A stretch of 47,760 nucleotides of DNA from assembly GCF_945952055.1 (NCBI RefSeq), contig NZ_CAMFHB010000047.1, positions 1 to 47,760 on the forward strand, given 5' to 3'. Both the position numbers and the translations under genes were made by a program. The notes under the pieces are model-generated. The model ran no database searches and was not told where the DNA came from. It saw nothing but the letters and a program-made list of their open reading frames with translations. This document shows, in pieces, positions 23,868 to 32,535 of this stretch. This DNA comes from an uncultured Alsobacter sp. Its GTDB lineage: Bacteria; Pseudomonadota; Alphaproteobacteria; Rhizobiales; Beijerinckiaceae. The number at the start of each line of letters is the position of its first letter. Within the stretch, counting starts at the first letter, position 1.

Positions 23868-26660
23868 ATGGAATGGGTCATTCTGGTTCTGATCGCGCTG
23901 GCGATCCCGATCCTGGGTTTCGTCGGGTTCTTCATCGCGGTCGGAGCGCGCAACCAGGGGCGCGAGACGTTGGCCCGCCTCGAGCGGCTCGAGGCCGCGC
24001 TGAAGGCAGCAGGCCTCAAGATCCCGGACGCGCCCCTCGCACCCGACTTCGCGCCGGCGGGCGAACCGACACCGCAGGCCGCACCGGCGGCGAGCGAGAC
24101 GGCCTTCAAGACCATCCCGACACCGGACGCGGTGGCGCCGGAGCCGATCGAGGTCTTCGTACCCGCCTCGCAGCCCAACGACGTCGCGTCCGAACCGGAA
24201 TCGGCCGTCGCGCCTCCGCCACCCCTGCCGCCGCCCGCCGGACCGCGGCCCAGCCTCGAGGAGCGCATCGGCACGCGCTGGGTGGTCTGGGTCGGCGGGC
24301 TGGCGCTCGGCCTCGGCGGCCTGTTCCTGGTGCGCTTCGCCATCGACGAGGGCTTCTTCGGCCCCGGCGCCCGCATCGCGGCCGGCACCCTTTTCGCCCT
24401 GGGCCTGCTGGCGGCCGGCGAATGGATGCGCCGGCGCGAGAGCGGCGCGCCCGTTCTCCGACTCGGGCTGCTGCCGCCCGCCCCCATTCCCGCGGTGCTG
24501 ACGGCCGCCGGCACGCTGACGGCCTTCGGCACGGCCTATGCCGCCCACGCGCTCTACGGCATGATCGGGCCCGCGCTGGCGTTCATCCTGCTCGGCGCCA
24601 TCGCCCTCGCAACGCTTGCCGCCGCCGCCCTGCACGGCCCGGCGCTCGCCGCCGTGGGCATCGTGGCCTCCTACGGCGCGCCGTTCCTGGTCTCGTCCAG
24701 CGAACCCAACGCCTGGCCGGTCATCCTCTATGTCGGGATGGTCGCCGCGGCGGGCTACGGGCTGTCGCGGGTCCGGCTGTGGATCTGGCTCGCGGCCGCC
24801 ACTCTGGCCGGGGCCGGCGTGTGGACCTTCGTGCTGGCCGGGCTCTTCGCCGGGCGCACGGCCGAACTGACGCTCCAGTTCGCCGTGCAGACCGCCTTGG
24901 CCGCGGGCTTCCTCGTGCTCGCGCCGCATCGCGGCGACGAGGACGACAGACCCGATCCGCTGGCGCCCGCCGCGCTCGGGGTCTTCGCGGCGCTCGCCTG
25001 CATTGCCCTGCAAGCGTGGGGCTTCGGCCTCGGCCGGCCGCTCCTCGCCGGGGTCGTCGTGGCCCTGGTCTGGGGCACGGCCCTGCGCGTTCCCGCCGCC
25101 GCGGCCGGTGGCCTGATGAGCGGCCTCGTGGCCCTGGCCGCGCTGTGGGCCTGGCCGGTCGTCGGCGAAAGCGCGGCCGAGCCGGTCACGGTGCTGCCGG
25201 GGGCTCCCTCGTCGCCGCCGATGCCGGACGCGCTCTGGCTGTTCCTCATGTTCACGGCGGCCACCGCCGGAGCGCTCGCGCTGGGCGCCCTCGCCCGGCT
25301 GGCGCGCAGCGCGGGCCTGCGTTTCGTCGGAGCCGGCCTCTATGCGGCCGCCGGCACGGCAGGTCCCCTCGCCCTGCTGGTGATGGCGTGGTGGCGCGTG
25401 GCCGACTTCGACCGCTCGATCCCCTTCGCCCTCGTGGCCGGTGCCATGGCCCTGGCCTATGCCGGCGCCGCCGCGGTCTTCCAGCGCCAGGAAGCGCAGG
25501 ACCCGACACCGGCCAGCGTCTGCGGGGTGGAGGCCACGGCCGCCGCCGCCCTCGGCGCGCTCGCCGCCGGCCTGACCATGGTGCTGGACAAGGGCGCGCT
25601 CACCGTCGCCCTGGCGCTGACCGCCGCCGGCGCGGCCTGGGTGACCACCCGCCGTCCGGTCGGCACGTTGCGCTACGCCGTCGGCGTCATGGGCGTGATC
25701 CTGCTGGCGAGGCTCGCCTGGAACCCCACCGTCGTCGCCGGCGACCCCGGGTCGATGCCGGTGCTGAACTGGCTGCTCTGGGGCTACGGCGTGCCCGCGG
25801 TCGCCTTCGCGGCCGCATCGGTCCTGCTGCGCCGGCAACGTGACGACCAGGTCGTGGCGCTTGCCGAGGCGCTGGCGCTGATCTTCGCCTGGCTGCTGGT
25901 CAGCTTCGAGATCCGGCACGCGGTCAACGGCGCCCTCGACGTGCGGGCGCCGGGCCACGTGGAGGCCGGCCTGCAGGTCTTCGCGACGCTGGGATTCGCG
26001 CTGGGCCTGCTGCGGCTCGAGGTGCTGCGACGCAGCCTCGTCCTGCGGCTCGCCACCTATCTCTTCGGCGTGATGGGCCTCGCCGGCGCGGTGGCGGGCC
26101 TCATGATCCTCGACAACCCCCTGCTCGATTCCAGCGAGCGGGTGTTCGGCGGGCTCCTCCTGAACACCCTCCTGCCGGGCTACCTGCTGCCGGCCATCGC
26201 GGCGGTCCTGCTCGGCCGGACCGCACGCGGCAAGCGCGCCCGCTGGTTCGTGCTGGGCGCCCTCGCGCTGGGCTTCGTGCTGCACTTCCTGTGGATGGTC
26301 ATGGCCGTCCGGCACGCCTTCCACGGGCTGTCGATCCCGCTCTGGCGCAGCACCTCGGACGCGGAGGGCTACACCTACTCGGCGGTGTTCCTGCTGACGG
26401 GCCTGGCGCTGCTGGCCATCGGCATCGTGCTGCGCTCGGCGCCGGCGCGGCTCGCCTCGGCCCTCTACGTGCTGCTCACGGTCGGAAAGGTGTTCTTGCT
26501 CGACATGAGCGGACTGGAGGGCGCCTGGCGGGCGCTCTCCTTCATCGGGCTCGGCCTCGCCCTCGTCGGCATCGGGCTCGTCTACCAGAAGTTCGTCTTC
26601 GTGCGGCCGCCGGCGCCGCCCGAGGATCAGAGCCCCAGCACGGCCTCCGCCGACACGTAG
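23868..26660 (+). CDS. DUF2339 polytopic membrane protein
   Basis: 930 residues. One N-terminal membrane segment is followed by a coiled/Pro-Ala-rich cytoplasmic region (about 30-135), then the conserved LEERIGTRWVVWVGGLALGLGGLFLVRF and more than twenty hydrophobic segments to the end. This is the DUF2339 layout: very large and of unknown function, possibly transport or envelope related. ATG 23868 (MEWVILVLIALAIP) is preferred over 23844 because it gives a clean start to the first membrane helix. Its last 34 nt overlap the 3' end of alanine dehydrogenase on the other strand (26627-26660). Confidence 0.85.
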   Translation: MEWVILVLIALAIPILGFVGFFIAVGARNQGRETLARLERLEAALKAAGLKIPDAPLAPDFAPAGEPTPQAAPAASETAFKTIPTPDAVAPEPIEVFVPASQPNDVASEPESAVAPPPPLPPPAGPRPSLEERIGTRWVVWVGGLALGLGGLFLVRFAIDEGFFGPGARIAAGTLFALGLLAAGEWMRRRESGAPVLRLGLLPPAPIPAVLTAAGTLTAFGTAYAAHALYGMIGPALAFILLGAIALATLAAAALHGPALAAVGIVASYGAPFLVSSSEPNAWPVILYVGMVAAAGYGLSRVRLWIWLAAATLAGAGVWTFVLAGLFAGRTAELTLQFAVQTALAAGFLVLAPHRGDEDDRPDPLAPAALGVFAALACIALQAWGFGLGRPLLAGVVVALVWGTALRVPAAAAGGLMSGLVALAALWAWPVVGESAAEPVTVLPGAPSSPPMPDALWLFLMFTAATAGALALGALARLARSAGLRFVGAGLYAAAGTAGPLALLVMAWWRVADFDRSIPFALVAGAMALAYAGAAAVFQRQEAQDPTPASVCGVEATAAAALGALAAGLTMVLDKGALTVALALTAAGAAWVTTRRPVGTLRYAVGVMGVILLARLAWNPTVVAGDPGSMPVLNWLLWGYGVPAVAFAAASVLLRRQRDDQVVALAEALALIFAWLLVSFEIRHAVNGALDVRAPGHVEAGLQVFATLGFALGLLRLEVLRRSLVLRLATYLFGVMGLAGAVAGLMILDNPLLDSSERVFGGLLLNTLLPGYLLPAIAAVLLGRTARGKRARWFVLGALALGFVLHFLWMVMAVRHAFHGLSIPLWRSTSDAEGYTYSAVFLLTGLALLAIGIVLRSAPARLASALYVLLTVGKVFLLDMSGLEGAWRALSFIGLGLALVGIGLVYQKFVFVRPPAPPEDQSPSTASADT

Positions 26661-27745
26661 GCCAGGCCGTGGGCCTCGGCCACCGGCTGGCAGGTGACCT
26701 TGCCGTCATGCACATTCAGGCCCGCCCGCAGGTGGCGGTCGTCGGCGAGCGCCCGGCGCCAGCCCTTGTCGGCGAGCGCGAGGGTGAAGGGCAGCGTCAC
26801 GTTGTTGAGGGCAAAGGTCGAGGTGCGCGCCACCGCGCCGGGCATGTTCGCCACGCAGTAGTGCACCACGTTGTCGACGACGTAGGTCGGGTCGGCGTGG
26901 GTCGTCGCGTGGGAGGTCTCGCAGCAGCCGCCCTGGTCGATGGCCACGTCGACGATGACCGCACCGGGCTTCATCGTCTTCAGCATGTCGCGGGTGACGA
27001 GCTTCGGCGCCGCCGCGCCCGGGATCAGCACGCAGCCGATCAGGAGGTCGGCGCGCTTGACGATCTCGCGCACCGCGTCGCGCGTCGAGAAGATGGTGCG
27101 GACACCCGTCCCGAACTGGCTGGCGAGGCGGCGCAGCACCTCGGCCGAGCGGTCCACGACCGTGACGTTGGCGCCCATGCCGAGCGCGATGGTGGCCGCG
27201 TGGGTGCCCGAGACGCCGCCGCCCAGGATGATCACTTCGGCCGCCGGCACGCCGGGTACCCCGCCGAGCAGGATGCCGCGTCCCCCCGCCGCCTTCTCCA
27301 GGCAATGGGCCCCGACCTGCGGGGCCAGGCGTCCCGCCACCTCCGACATGGGCGTGAGCAGCGGCAGCCCGCCCGTCGGCGCGGTGACGGTCTCGTAGGC
27401 GATGCAGGTGGCCCCCGAGGCCACGAGATCGTGGGTCTGTTCGGCATCCGGCGCGAGGTGGAGATAGGTGAACAGCACCTGGCCGGGCTTGAGCCTCTTG
27501 CGCTCGGCGGGAAGCGGCTCCTTGACCTTCACGATCATGTCGGCCTTGGCGAAGACCGCATCGGCATCGTCGAGGAGCGTGGCGCCGGCGGCCACGTAGT
27601 CGGCGTCCGGAATGCCCGAGCCGATGCCGGCGCCCGTCTCGACGACGACCTCATGCCCGTGGTGGACGAGTTCGGCGACGGAGGACGGCACGAGGCCGAC
27701 CCGGTATTCGTGGTTCTTGATCTCCCTGGGAACACCGACGCGCAT
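26627..27745 (-). CDS. ald: Alanine dehydrogenase
   Basis: NAD-dependent interconversion of L-alanine with pyruvate and ammonium. 372 residues, the normal length. Motifs: MRVGVPREIKNHEYRVGL, the KVKEP substrate lysine, the Rossmann loop ILGGGVSGTHAA, then GAVIVDVAIDQGG and the C-terminal NMPGAVARTSTFALNN. A strong GGAGG ribosome site precedes ATG 27745. It is divergent from an Lrp/AsnC gene across 129 nt, the classic arrangement in which the regulator responds to alanine and activates ald. Confidence 0.97.
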   Translation of the reverse strand: MRVGVPREIKNHEYRVGLVPSSVAELVHHGHEVVVETGAGIGSGIPDADYVAAGATLLDDADAVFAKADMIVKVKEPLPAERKRLKPGQVLFTYLHLAPDAEQTHDLVASGATCIAYETVTAPTGGLPLLTPMSEVAGRLAPQVGAHCLEKAAGGRGILLGGVPGVPAAEVIILGGGVSGTHAATIALGMGANVTVVDRSAEVLRRLASQFGTGVRTIFSTRDAVREIVKRADLLIGCVLIPGAAAPKLVTRDMLKTMKPGAVIVDVAIDQGGCCETSHATTHADPTYVVDNVVHYCVANMPGAVARTSTFALNNVTLPFTLALADKGWRRALADDRHLRAGLNVHDGKVTCQPVAEAHGLAYVSAEAVLGL

Positions 27746-27874
27746 GTTGTCCTCCGCTGAGTGAGCCCCCCATCAGTGTAGGGGCCGCCGCCGCCGCAGA
27801 TCCCGCGAAAACGGCTTTCCTTCAACCGCAGGCTTCGCATAACGTTGCGTGGACAGGGCCTCTGGGCGAAGACC
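27746..27874. promoter_or_regulatory. Divergent ald/lrp control region
   Basis: 129-nt gap between divergent starts. It must hold both promoters and, by analogy with other ald-lrp pairs, Lrp-type sites. The least GC-rich stretch is about 27806-27830 (with GAAAACGGCTTTC, short inverted GAAA/TTTC arms). I see no convincing -35/-10 pair. Confidence 0.35.
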
Positions 27875-28342
27875 ATGCGAACGATCGACCTTGACGCGCG
27901 GGATCGTGCGATCCTCAACCTCCTGCAGCAGGACGGGCGCATCACCAACGCCGAGCTGGCCGAACGCGTGCACCTGTCCCCTTCGGCCTGCCTGCGCCGG
28001 GTCAAGATCCTGGAGGAGAGCGGCCTCGTGAAGGGCACGGTGATGCTGCTGGACGAGGCCGCCGCCGGCCTGCCGGGCACCGCCTTCGTGTTCGTGACCC
28101 TCGACCAGCAGGGCCGCCAGAGCCTCGACGCCTTCGAGGCGGCCGTCGCCAAGCATCCCGAGATCCTGGAGTGCTACCTGCTCGCCGGCACGGCCGACTA
28201 TCTCGTGCGCGTGGTCTTCGCCGACACCGCCGATTTCGAGCGCATCCACCGCAACGCGCTCACCACGCTGCCGGGCGTGGTGCGGGTGCAGTCCACGCTG
28301 ACGCTGCGCACGGTGAAGCGGACGACCGTGCTGCCGGTGTAG
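27875..28342 (+). CDS. Lrp/AsnC family transcriptional regulator
   Basis: 155 residues from ATG 27875. The N-terminal winged HTH ([44 protein letters not shown]) is followed by the RAM/AsnC effector domain ([30 protein letters not shown]...[14 protein letters not shown]). A TTG at 27845 in frame is an alternative, less likely start. It is divergent from ald, so probably the alanine-responsive regulator of ald and of itself. Confidence 0.93.
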   Translation: MRTIDLDARDRAILNLLQQDGRITNAELAERVHLSPSACLRRVKILEESGLVKGTVMLLDEAAAGLPGTAFVFVTLDQQGRQSLDAFEAAVAKHPEILECYLLAGTADYLVRVVFADTADFERIHRNALTTLPGVVRVQSTLTLRTVKRTTVLPV

Positions 28343-28439
28343 CGCTCCCGTCTGCCGTTTCGCCGCAATGCGGCGCTGCAGCGCTTGCGTGCCGCGGCGT
28401 GGCGCTGCTAGACCGGCCGCGTCCCGCGGAGGTCCTCCC

Positions 28440-28715
28440 TTGCCCGAAGCTCCTGCCTTGTCCGAAGCTCCTGCCCACGCCGACGTCGCCGCCCTTCCCT
28501 TCGAGAAGGCCATGGCCGAACTCGAGACCATCGTCGCGCGCCTCGAGCGCGGTGACGTGCCGCTCGAGGAATCTCTCACGATCTACGCGCGCGGCGAGGC
28601 GCTGAAGGCCCATTGCGAGCAGCTGCTGCGCGCGGCGGAGGCGAAGATCGAGAAGATCACGCTGTCTGCCGACGGCCGGCCGAAGGGCGCCGAGCCGCTG
28701 GACGTGGATCGTTGA
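28440..28715 (+). CDS. xseB: Exodeoxyribonuclease VII small subunit
   Basis: 91 residues. The core [52 protein letters not shown] is cut here as read: it starts [18 protein letters not shown] and continues GDVPLEESL...[10 protein letters not shown], the XseB signature. Translation probably begins at TTG 28440, with GGAGG seven bases upstream; the in-frame codons before that encode no conserved sequence. With XseA (not in this window) it degrades single-stranded DNA. It is followed 107 nt later by dxs, a conserved pairing. Confidence 0.9.
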   Translation: MPEAPALSEAPAHADVAALPFEKAMAELETIVARLERGDVPLEESLTIYARGEALKAHCEQLLRAAEAKIEKITLSADGRPKGAEPLDVDR

Positions 28716-28779
28716 GCGGCAAGGTGCGTTGGGCTCGGCGTTGCGCTTGCACGGCCCGGCCTCGGGTGTATGGTTGAGT

Positions 28780-28804
28780 TGACACTTCGAGTGTCAGTCT
28801 GACA
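28780..28804. promoter_or_regulatory. Two overlapping palindromes upstream of dxs
   Basis: TGACACT-TCG-AGTGTCA (28780-28796) and TGTCAG-T-CTGACA (28792-28804) are both perfect and share the middle arm. The result is three alternating TGTCA half-sites 18-43 nt before the GTG start. The left arm includes TTGACA (28779-28784), a consensus -35, but no good -10 lies 16-18 bp downstream. It could be an operator cluster or mutually exclusive RNA hairpins. I see it directly; the function is inferred. Confidence 0.45.
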
Positions 28805-28822
28805 GGACAGGGCGCCTTCATC

Positions 28823-30739
28823 GTGACCAGACCGTCGACCCCTCTTCTCGACACCATCGAGACTCCCGAAGACCTGCGCCTCCTTCCCGCCTCCTCGCTC
28901 CGGCAGGTCGCCGACGAACTGCGGGCGGAGACCATCGACGCGGTGTCCGTCACCGGCGGGCACCTGGGAGCCGGCCTCGGCGTCGTCGAACTGACGGTGG
29001 CGCTCCACTACGTGTTCGACACGCCGCGCGACCGGGTGATCTGGGACGTCGGCCACCAGGCCTACCCGCACAAGATCCTGACCGGGCGGCGCGACCGCAT
29101 CCGCACGCTGCGCCAGGGCGGCGGCCTCTCCGGCTTCACCAAGCGCAGCGAGAGCCCCTACGATCCCTTCGGCGCCGCGCATTCCTCGACCTCGATCTCG
29201 GCCGGCCTCGGCATGGCCGTGGCGCGCGACCTCGACGGGCGCTCCAACAACGTCATCGCCGTGATCGGCGACGGCTCGATGTCGGCGGGTATGGCCTACG
29301 AAGCCATGAACAACGCCGGCGCGCTCGATTCGAAGCTGATCGTCATCCTCAACGACAACGACATGTCGATCGCCCCGCCCGTGGGCGCCATGTCGACCTA
29401 CCTGTCGCGGCTCCTGTCGGGGCGCACCTATCTCACTCTGCGCGAGATCGGCAAGCAGTTCACGGGGCACTACCTGCCCAAGCGCATCGACCGCACGATC
29501 ACCCGCGCCATGGAGCATGCCCGCGGCTTCGTCACCGGCGGCACGCTGTTCGAGGAACTGGGCTTCTACTATGTCGGGCCGATCGACGGCCACGACATGG
29601 ACCACCTCGTCCCCATCCTGAAGAACGCGCGCGACGAGGCGACGGGTCCGATCCTGATCCACGTGCGCACCCAGAAGGGCAAGGGTTATGGCCCGGCCGA
29701 GGCCTCGGCGGACAAGTATCACGGCGTCTCGACCTTCGACGTGGTGACCGGGACGCAGGCCAAGCCCAAGGCCAACGCGCCCGCCTACACCCGCGTCTTC
29801 GCCGACGCCCTGATCGACGAGGCCAAGCGCGACGACCGGATCGTCGCGGTCACCGCGGCCATGCCGTCGGGCACCGGTCTCGACCTCTTCGGCAAGCTCT
29901 TTCCCGAGCGCACCTTCGACGTGGGCATCGCCGAGCAGCACGCCGTGACCTTCGCCGCGGGCCTCGCGACGGAGGGCTACAAGCCGTTCTGCGCCATCTA
30001 CTCGACCTTCCTGCAGCGCGCCTATGACCAGGTGGTTCACGACGTGGCCCTGCAGAGCCTGCCGGTGCGCTTCGCCATCGACCGGGCGGGCCTGGTCGGC
30101 GCCGACGGCCCGACCCATGCCGGCTCCTTCGACGTGGCCTATCTCGGCATCGTGCCGAAGATGGTGGTGATGGCGGCCGCCGACGAAGCCGAACTCGTGC
30201 ACATGGTCGCCACCGCCTCGGCCTATGACGAGGGTCCGATCGCCTTCCGCTACCCGCGTGGCGAGGGCGTGGGCGTCGAGATGCCGGCCCGCGGGTCCAT
30301 CCTGGAGATCGGCAAGGGCCGCATCGTGCGCGAGGGCACCCGCATCGCCCTGCTGTCGCTGGGCACGCGCCTGGCCGAATGCCTGGTCGCCGCCGAGGAC
30401 CTGGCGGCCCGCGGCCTCTCCACCACGGTGGCCGACGCGCGCTTCGCCAAGCCGCTGGACACGCAGATGATCGCCCGGCTCGCCCGCGAGCACGAGGTGC
30501 TGGTGACGGTGGAGGAAGGCAGCGTCGGCGGCTTCGGCTCGCTGGTGATGCAGTTCCTCAGCGACGAAGGACACCTGGACAACGGGCTGCGCGTGCGCAG
30601 CCTGATCCTGCCCGACGACTGGATCGACCACGACAAGCCCGAGCGCATGTACGCGAAGGCCGGCCTCGACGCGAAGGGCATCGTCGCCAAGGTCCTCCAG
30701 GCGCTGGGCCGCCAGGCCCAGGCGACCAAGATCGCCTGA
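28823..30739 (+). CDS. dxs: 1-deoxy-D-xylulose-5-phosphate synthase
   Basis: First and rate-limiting step of the MEP isoprenoid pathway (pyruvate + glyceraldehyde 3-phosphate), thiamine-diphosphate dependent. 638 residues, full length. Motifs: [37 protein letters not shown], the ThDP motif [33 protein letters not shown], and [13 protein letters not shown]. The start is GTG 28823; AGGG lies 12-15 nt before it. A pair of overlapping palindromes sits just upstream. In related genomes tlyA normally follows directly; here a repeat and an opposing sodC intervene. Confidence 0.97.
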   Translation: MTRPSTPLLDTIETPEDLRLLPASSLRQVADELRAETIDAVSVTGGHLGAGLGVVELTVALHYVFDTPRDRVIWDVGHQAYPHKILTGRRDRIRTLRQGGGLSGFTKRSESPYDPFGAAHSSTSISAGLGMAVARDLDGRSNNVIAVIGDGSMSAGMAYEAMNNAGALDSKLIVILNDNDMSIAPPVGAMSTYLSRLLSGRTYLTLREIGKQFTGHYLPKRIDRTITRAMEHARGFVTGGTLFEELGFYYVGPIDGHDMDHLVPILKNARDEATGPILIHVRTQKGKGYGPAEASADKYHGVSTFDVVTGTQAKPKANAPAYTRVFADALIDEAKRDDRIVAVTAAMPSGTGLDLFGKLFPERTFDVGIAEQHAVTFAAGLATEGYKPFCAIYSTFLQRAYDQVVHDVALQSLPVRFAIDRAGLVGADGPTHAGSFDVAYLGIVPKMVVMAAADEAELVHMVATASAYDEGPIAFRYPRGEGVGVEMPARGSILEIGKGRIVREGTRIALLSLGTRLAECLVAAEDLAARGLSTTVADARFAKPLDTQMIARLAREHEVLVTVEEGSVGGFGSLVMQFLSDEGHLDNGLRVRSLILPDDWIDHDKPERMYAKAGLDAKGIVAKVLQALGRQAQATKIA

Positions 30740-30756
30740 GAAGTTTTTCAGGCTCG

Positions 30757-30925
30757 CCCTCTCCACCGTCCTGCCCGGGCTTGGCCCGGGCATCCACGAC
30801 TATGCCGGGGCCACGCGAAAGTCGTGGGTGGCCGGGCCAAGCCCGGCCATGACGCGGAGAGGGAGGTGCGAGCTGAACTTCCGAAAGATTCGCAAGCGCT
30901 GAGCAGCCGCCGAAGGCAGTGAAGG
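30757..30925. repeat. Composite double-hairpin repeat downstream of dxs (inverted orientation)
   Basis: Hairpin 1 at 30772-30792 is the TGCCC type and hairpin 2 at 30829-30849 the TGGCC type, joined by CCACGACT...AAGTCGTGG. The right tail (GAGAGGGAGGTGCGAGCTG...CTGAGCAG) matches the right tail of the copy at 42265-42547. The terminal module is decayed. It fills most of the 211-nt dxs/sodC gap. Confidence 0.8.
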
Positions 30926-30950
30926 TCGCACCGCTGTTCAGCGTCTCCGA

Positions 30951-31472
30951 CTACTTGATCACCGCGCACGCCACGCGCGCCCCGGCATTGCCGATGGGCT
31001 GGGTGGAATGATCGTCCTCGGCGGCGTGCACGATGAGCGCCGAGCCGTCGGCGTCCTTGAGGCCGTTGGCGCCCGAGACCTTGGCGAAGGGCGTGAACAG
31101 CTCCGCGTTCACCGAACCGTCGGCGGCGGCGTAGATGTTGGGCAGGTCGCCGTTGTCCGGGCCCTCGGCATTGAGCAGCCCGTGCTTGCGGTTGTCGTGG
31201 TTCACGTGGGCCTTCGAGTTCATGAACTTGTCGGTGTCGCTGCAGTCGCCGACGGCGTGCAGGTGAACGCCGTGCCATCCCGGCGTCAGCGATCCGGCTT
31301 TCAGCGACAGGCGCAGCACGGTGCCGGCCGCGCTGCCGCGCAGTTGCAGGGTGCCGATGCTGGCGCCCTTGGTGTCGATCACCGGCGCGTCGGCGGTCTC
31401 GGCGGTCTGCGCGGAGACGGGCATGGGGGCGAGCGCGGCCAGCAGCAGCAGGCAGGGCAAACGGCGAAACAT
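30951..31472 (-). CDS. sodC: Periplasmic Cu/Zn superoxide dismutase
   Basis: 173 residues with a signal peptide (LPCLLLLAALAPMPVSA). It converts superoxide to peroxide in the periplasm. Copper ligands His70 and His72 lie in GVHLHAVGDC; Cys77 and Cys169 (GARVACAVIK) should form the conserved disulfide. Zinc side: His89, His97 and Asp109 (GDLPN). The position usually held by the third zinc histidine reads Asp106 (GPDNGDLPN), so the zinc site may be altered. It lies opposite to its neighbours, with repeat elements on both sides, inside what is usually a dxs-tlyA block. Confidence 0.92.
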   Translation of the reverse strand: MFRRLPCLLLLAALAPMPVSAQTAETADAPVIDTKGASIGTLQLRGSAAGTVLRLSLKAGSLTPGWHGVHLHAVGDCSDTDKFMNSKAHVNHDNRKHGLLNAEGPDNGDLPNIYAAADGSVNAELFTPFAKVSGANGLKDADGSALIVHAAEDDHSTQPIGNAGARVACAVIK

Positions 31473-31580
31473 CGGGAGCTCCGGGGGTTACGATGGCGGT
31501 CGTCATCGACGCTCGCGATGGTAAGGAGCCGCCGGGAGCGTGCAAGCGGACACTTGGCCGCTCCGTGATGTGCGACGAGG

Positions 31581-31702
31581 TCCTGCGTCCTTCGCCACGC
31601 CCGCTCCGCGGGCTGCTCAGGATGAGGACCGTTGTTGTTGAAAAACAACAAACTTCCTCATCCTGAGCAGCGGCCGCAGGCTGCGTGTCGAAGGACGCAG
31701 GA
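31581..31702. repeat. Complete 122-bp MITE-like hairpin element
   Basis: Nearly perfect palindrome. The 20-bp ends (31581-31600 and 31683-31702) match at 19 of 20 positions. Inner arms CTGCTCAGGATGAGGA (31613-31628) and TCCTCATCCTGAGCAG (31655-31670) match exactly, and the tip is TTGTTGTT-GAAA-AACAACAA (31632-31651). It gives the full terminal module whose fragments occur at 2003, 14255-14303, 18573-18602, 42265 and 42490. It sits in the 304-nt gap between sodC and tlyA (31473-31776), whose remainder shows no gene. Confidence 0.88.
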
Positions 31703-31776
31703 TGCCGCCTCGGCCCCCAGAACTTGCACCCGCCCACCAGCGTGATACTGCACCCCCGTCACCGGAGCCGGACAGC

Positions 31777-32535
31777 ATGACTGCGCGCCGCAGGGCGGAC
31801 GTCGCCCTCGTCGAGGACGGGCATTTCGAAAGCAGGGCGCGCGCGCAGGACGCGATCGCCGCGGGGCTCGTGCGCGTCAACGGCAAGGCGCTGCGCAAGG
31901 CCTCCGAGCCCATCCCGCCCGGCGCCACGATCGAGGCCGAGAAGCCGCATCCCTGGGTGTCGCGCGGCGGGGTGAAGCTCGCCGCCGCGCTCGATCGTTT
32001 CGGCATCGATCCGGACGGGCGGGCCTGCCTCGACATCGGTGCCTCGACGGGCGGGTTCACGCAGGTGCTGCTGGAGCGCGGCGCCGCGCGGGTGGTCGCG
32101 GTGGACGTCGGGCGTGGCCAGTTGCACCCCGCCCTCCACGGCCATCCACGGCTTCTGTCGCTCGAGGAAACCGATGCGCGCGCCCTCACCGCCGAGACGA
32201 TCGGCACCGTGCCGAGCCTCGTCACCTTCGACGTCAGCTTCATCGGCCTTGCGGCCGTCCTGCCGTCCGTTCTCGCGCTCGCAGCGCCCGATGCCACGCT
32301 GGTCGCTCTCGTGAAGCCGCAGTTCGAAGCCGGCCGGGAGCACGTCAAAAAGGGCATCGTGCGCGATCCGCAGATGCATGCCGCAGTCTGCCAGGCCGCC
32401 GCCGATGCCGTCGGTGCGCTCGGCTGGACGGTGCTGGGCACTATCCCGTCCCCCATCGAGGGCGGCGACGGCAACCGCGAATTCCTGCTGGTCGCCACGC
32501 GCGGCCAAGCGCAGGACAAGGGAGGCGCAGCATGA
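31777..32535 (+). CDS. tlyA: TlyA family rRNA 2'-O-methyltransferase
   Basis: 252 residues. An N-terminal S4 RNA-binding domain ([34 protein letters not shown]) is followed by an FtsJ-like methyltransferase with the SAM loop [20 protein letters not shown] and catalytic-tetrad region (VALVKPQFE). Homologues 2'-O-methylate cytidines of 16S and/or 23S rRNA; some were first named hemolysins. ATG 31777 (MTARRRAD) is chosen over the upstream frame opening at 31702, which lies in a repeat. Its stop overlaps the next start (ATGA). Confidence 0.93.
   Translation: MTARRRADVALVEDGHFESRARAQDAIAAGLVRVNGKALRKASEPIPPGATIEAEKPHPWVSRGGVKLAAALDRFGIDPDGRACLDIGASTGGFTQVLLERGAARVVAVDVGRGQLHPALHGHPRLLSLEETDARALTAETIGTVPSLVTFDVSFIGLAAVLPSVLALAAPDATLVALVKPQFEAGREHVKKGIVRDPQMHAAVCQAAADAVGALGWTVLGTIPSPIEGGDGNREFLLVATRGQAQDKGGAA

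Noticed and set aside
23508-26324. 938-codon minus-strand frame opposite DUF2339
   Set aside because: Low-complexity Arg/Gly/His/Gln-rich translation with no domain. The plus strand encodes a coherent polytopic membrane protein.
30735-30752. dxs terminator from CCTGA...TCAGG around the stop codon
   Set aside because: The stem is only 5 bp, it overlaps the stop codon and no T-run follows the second arm.
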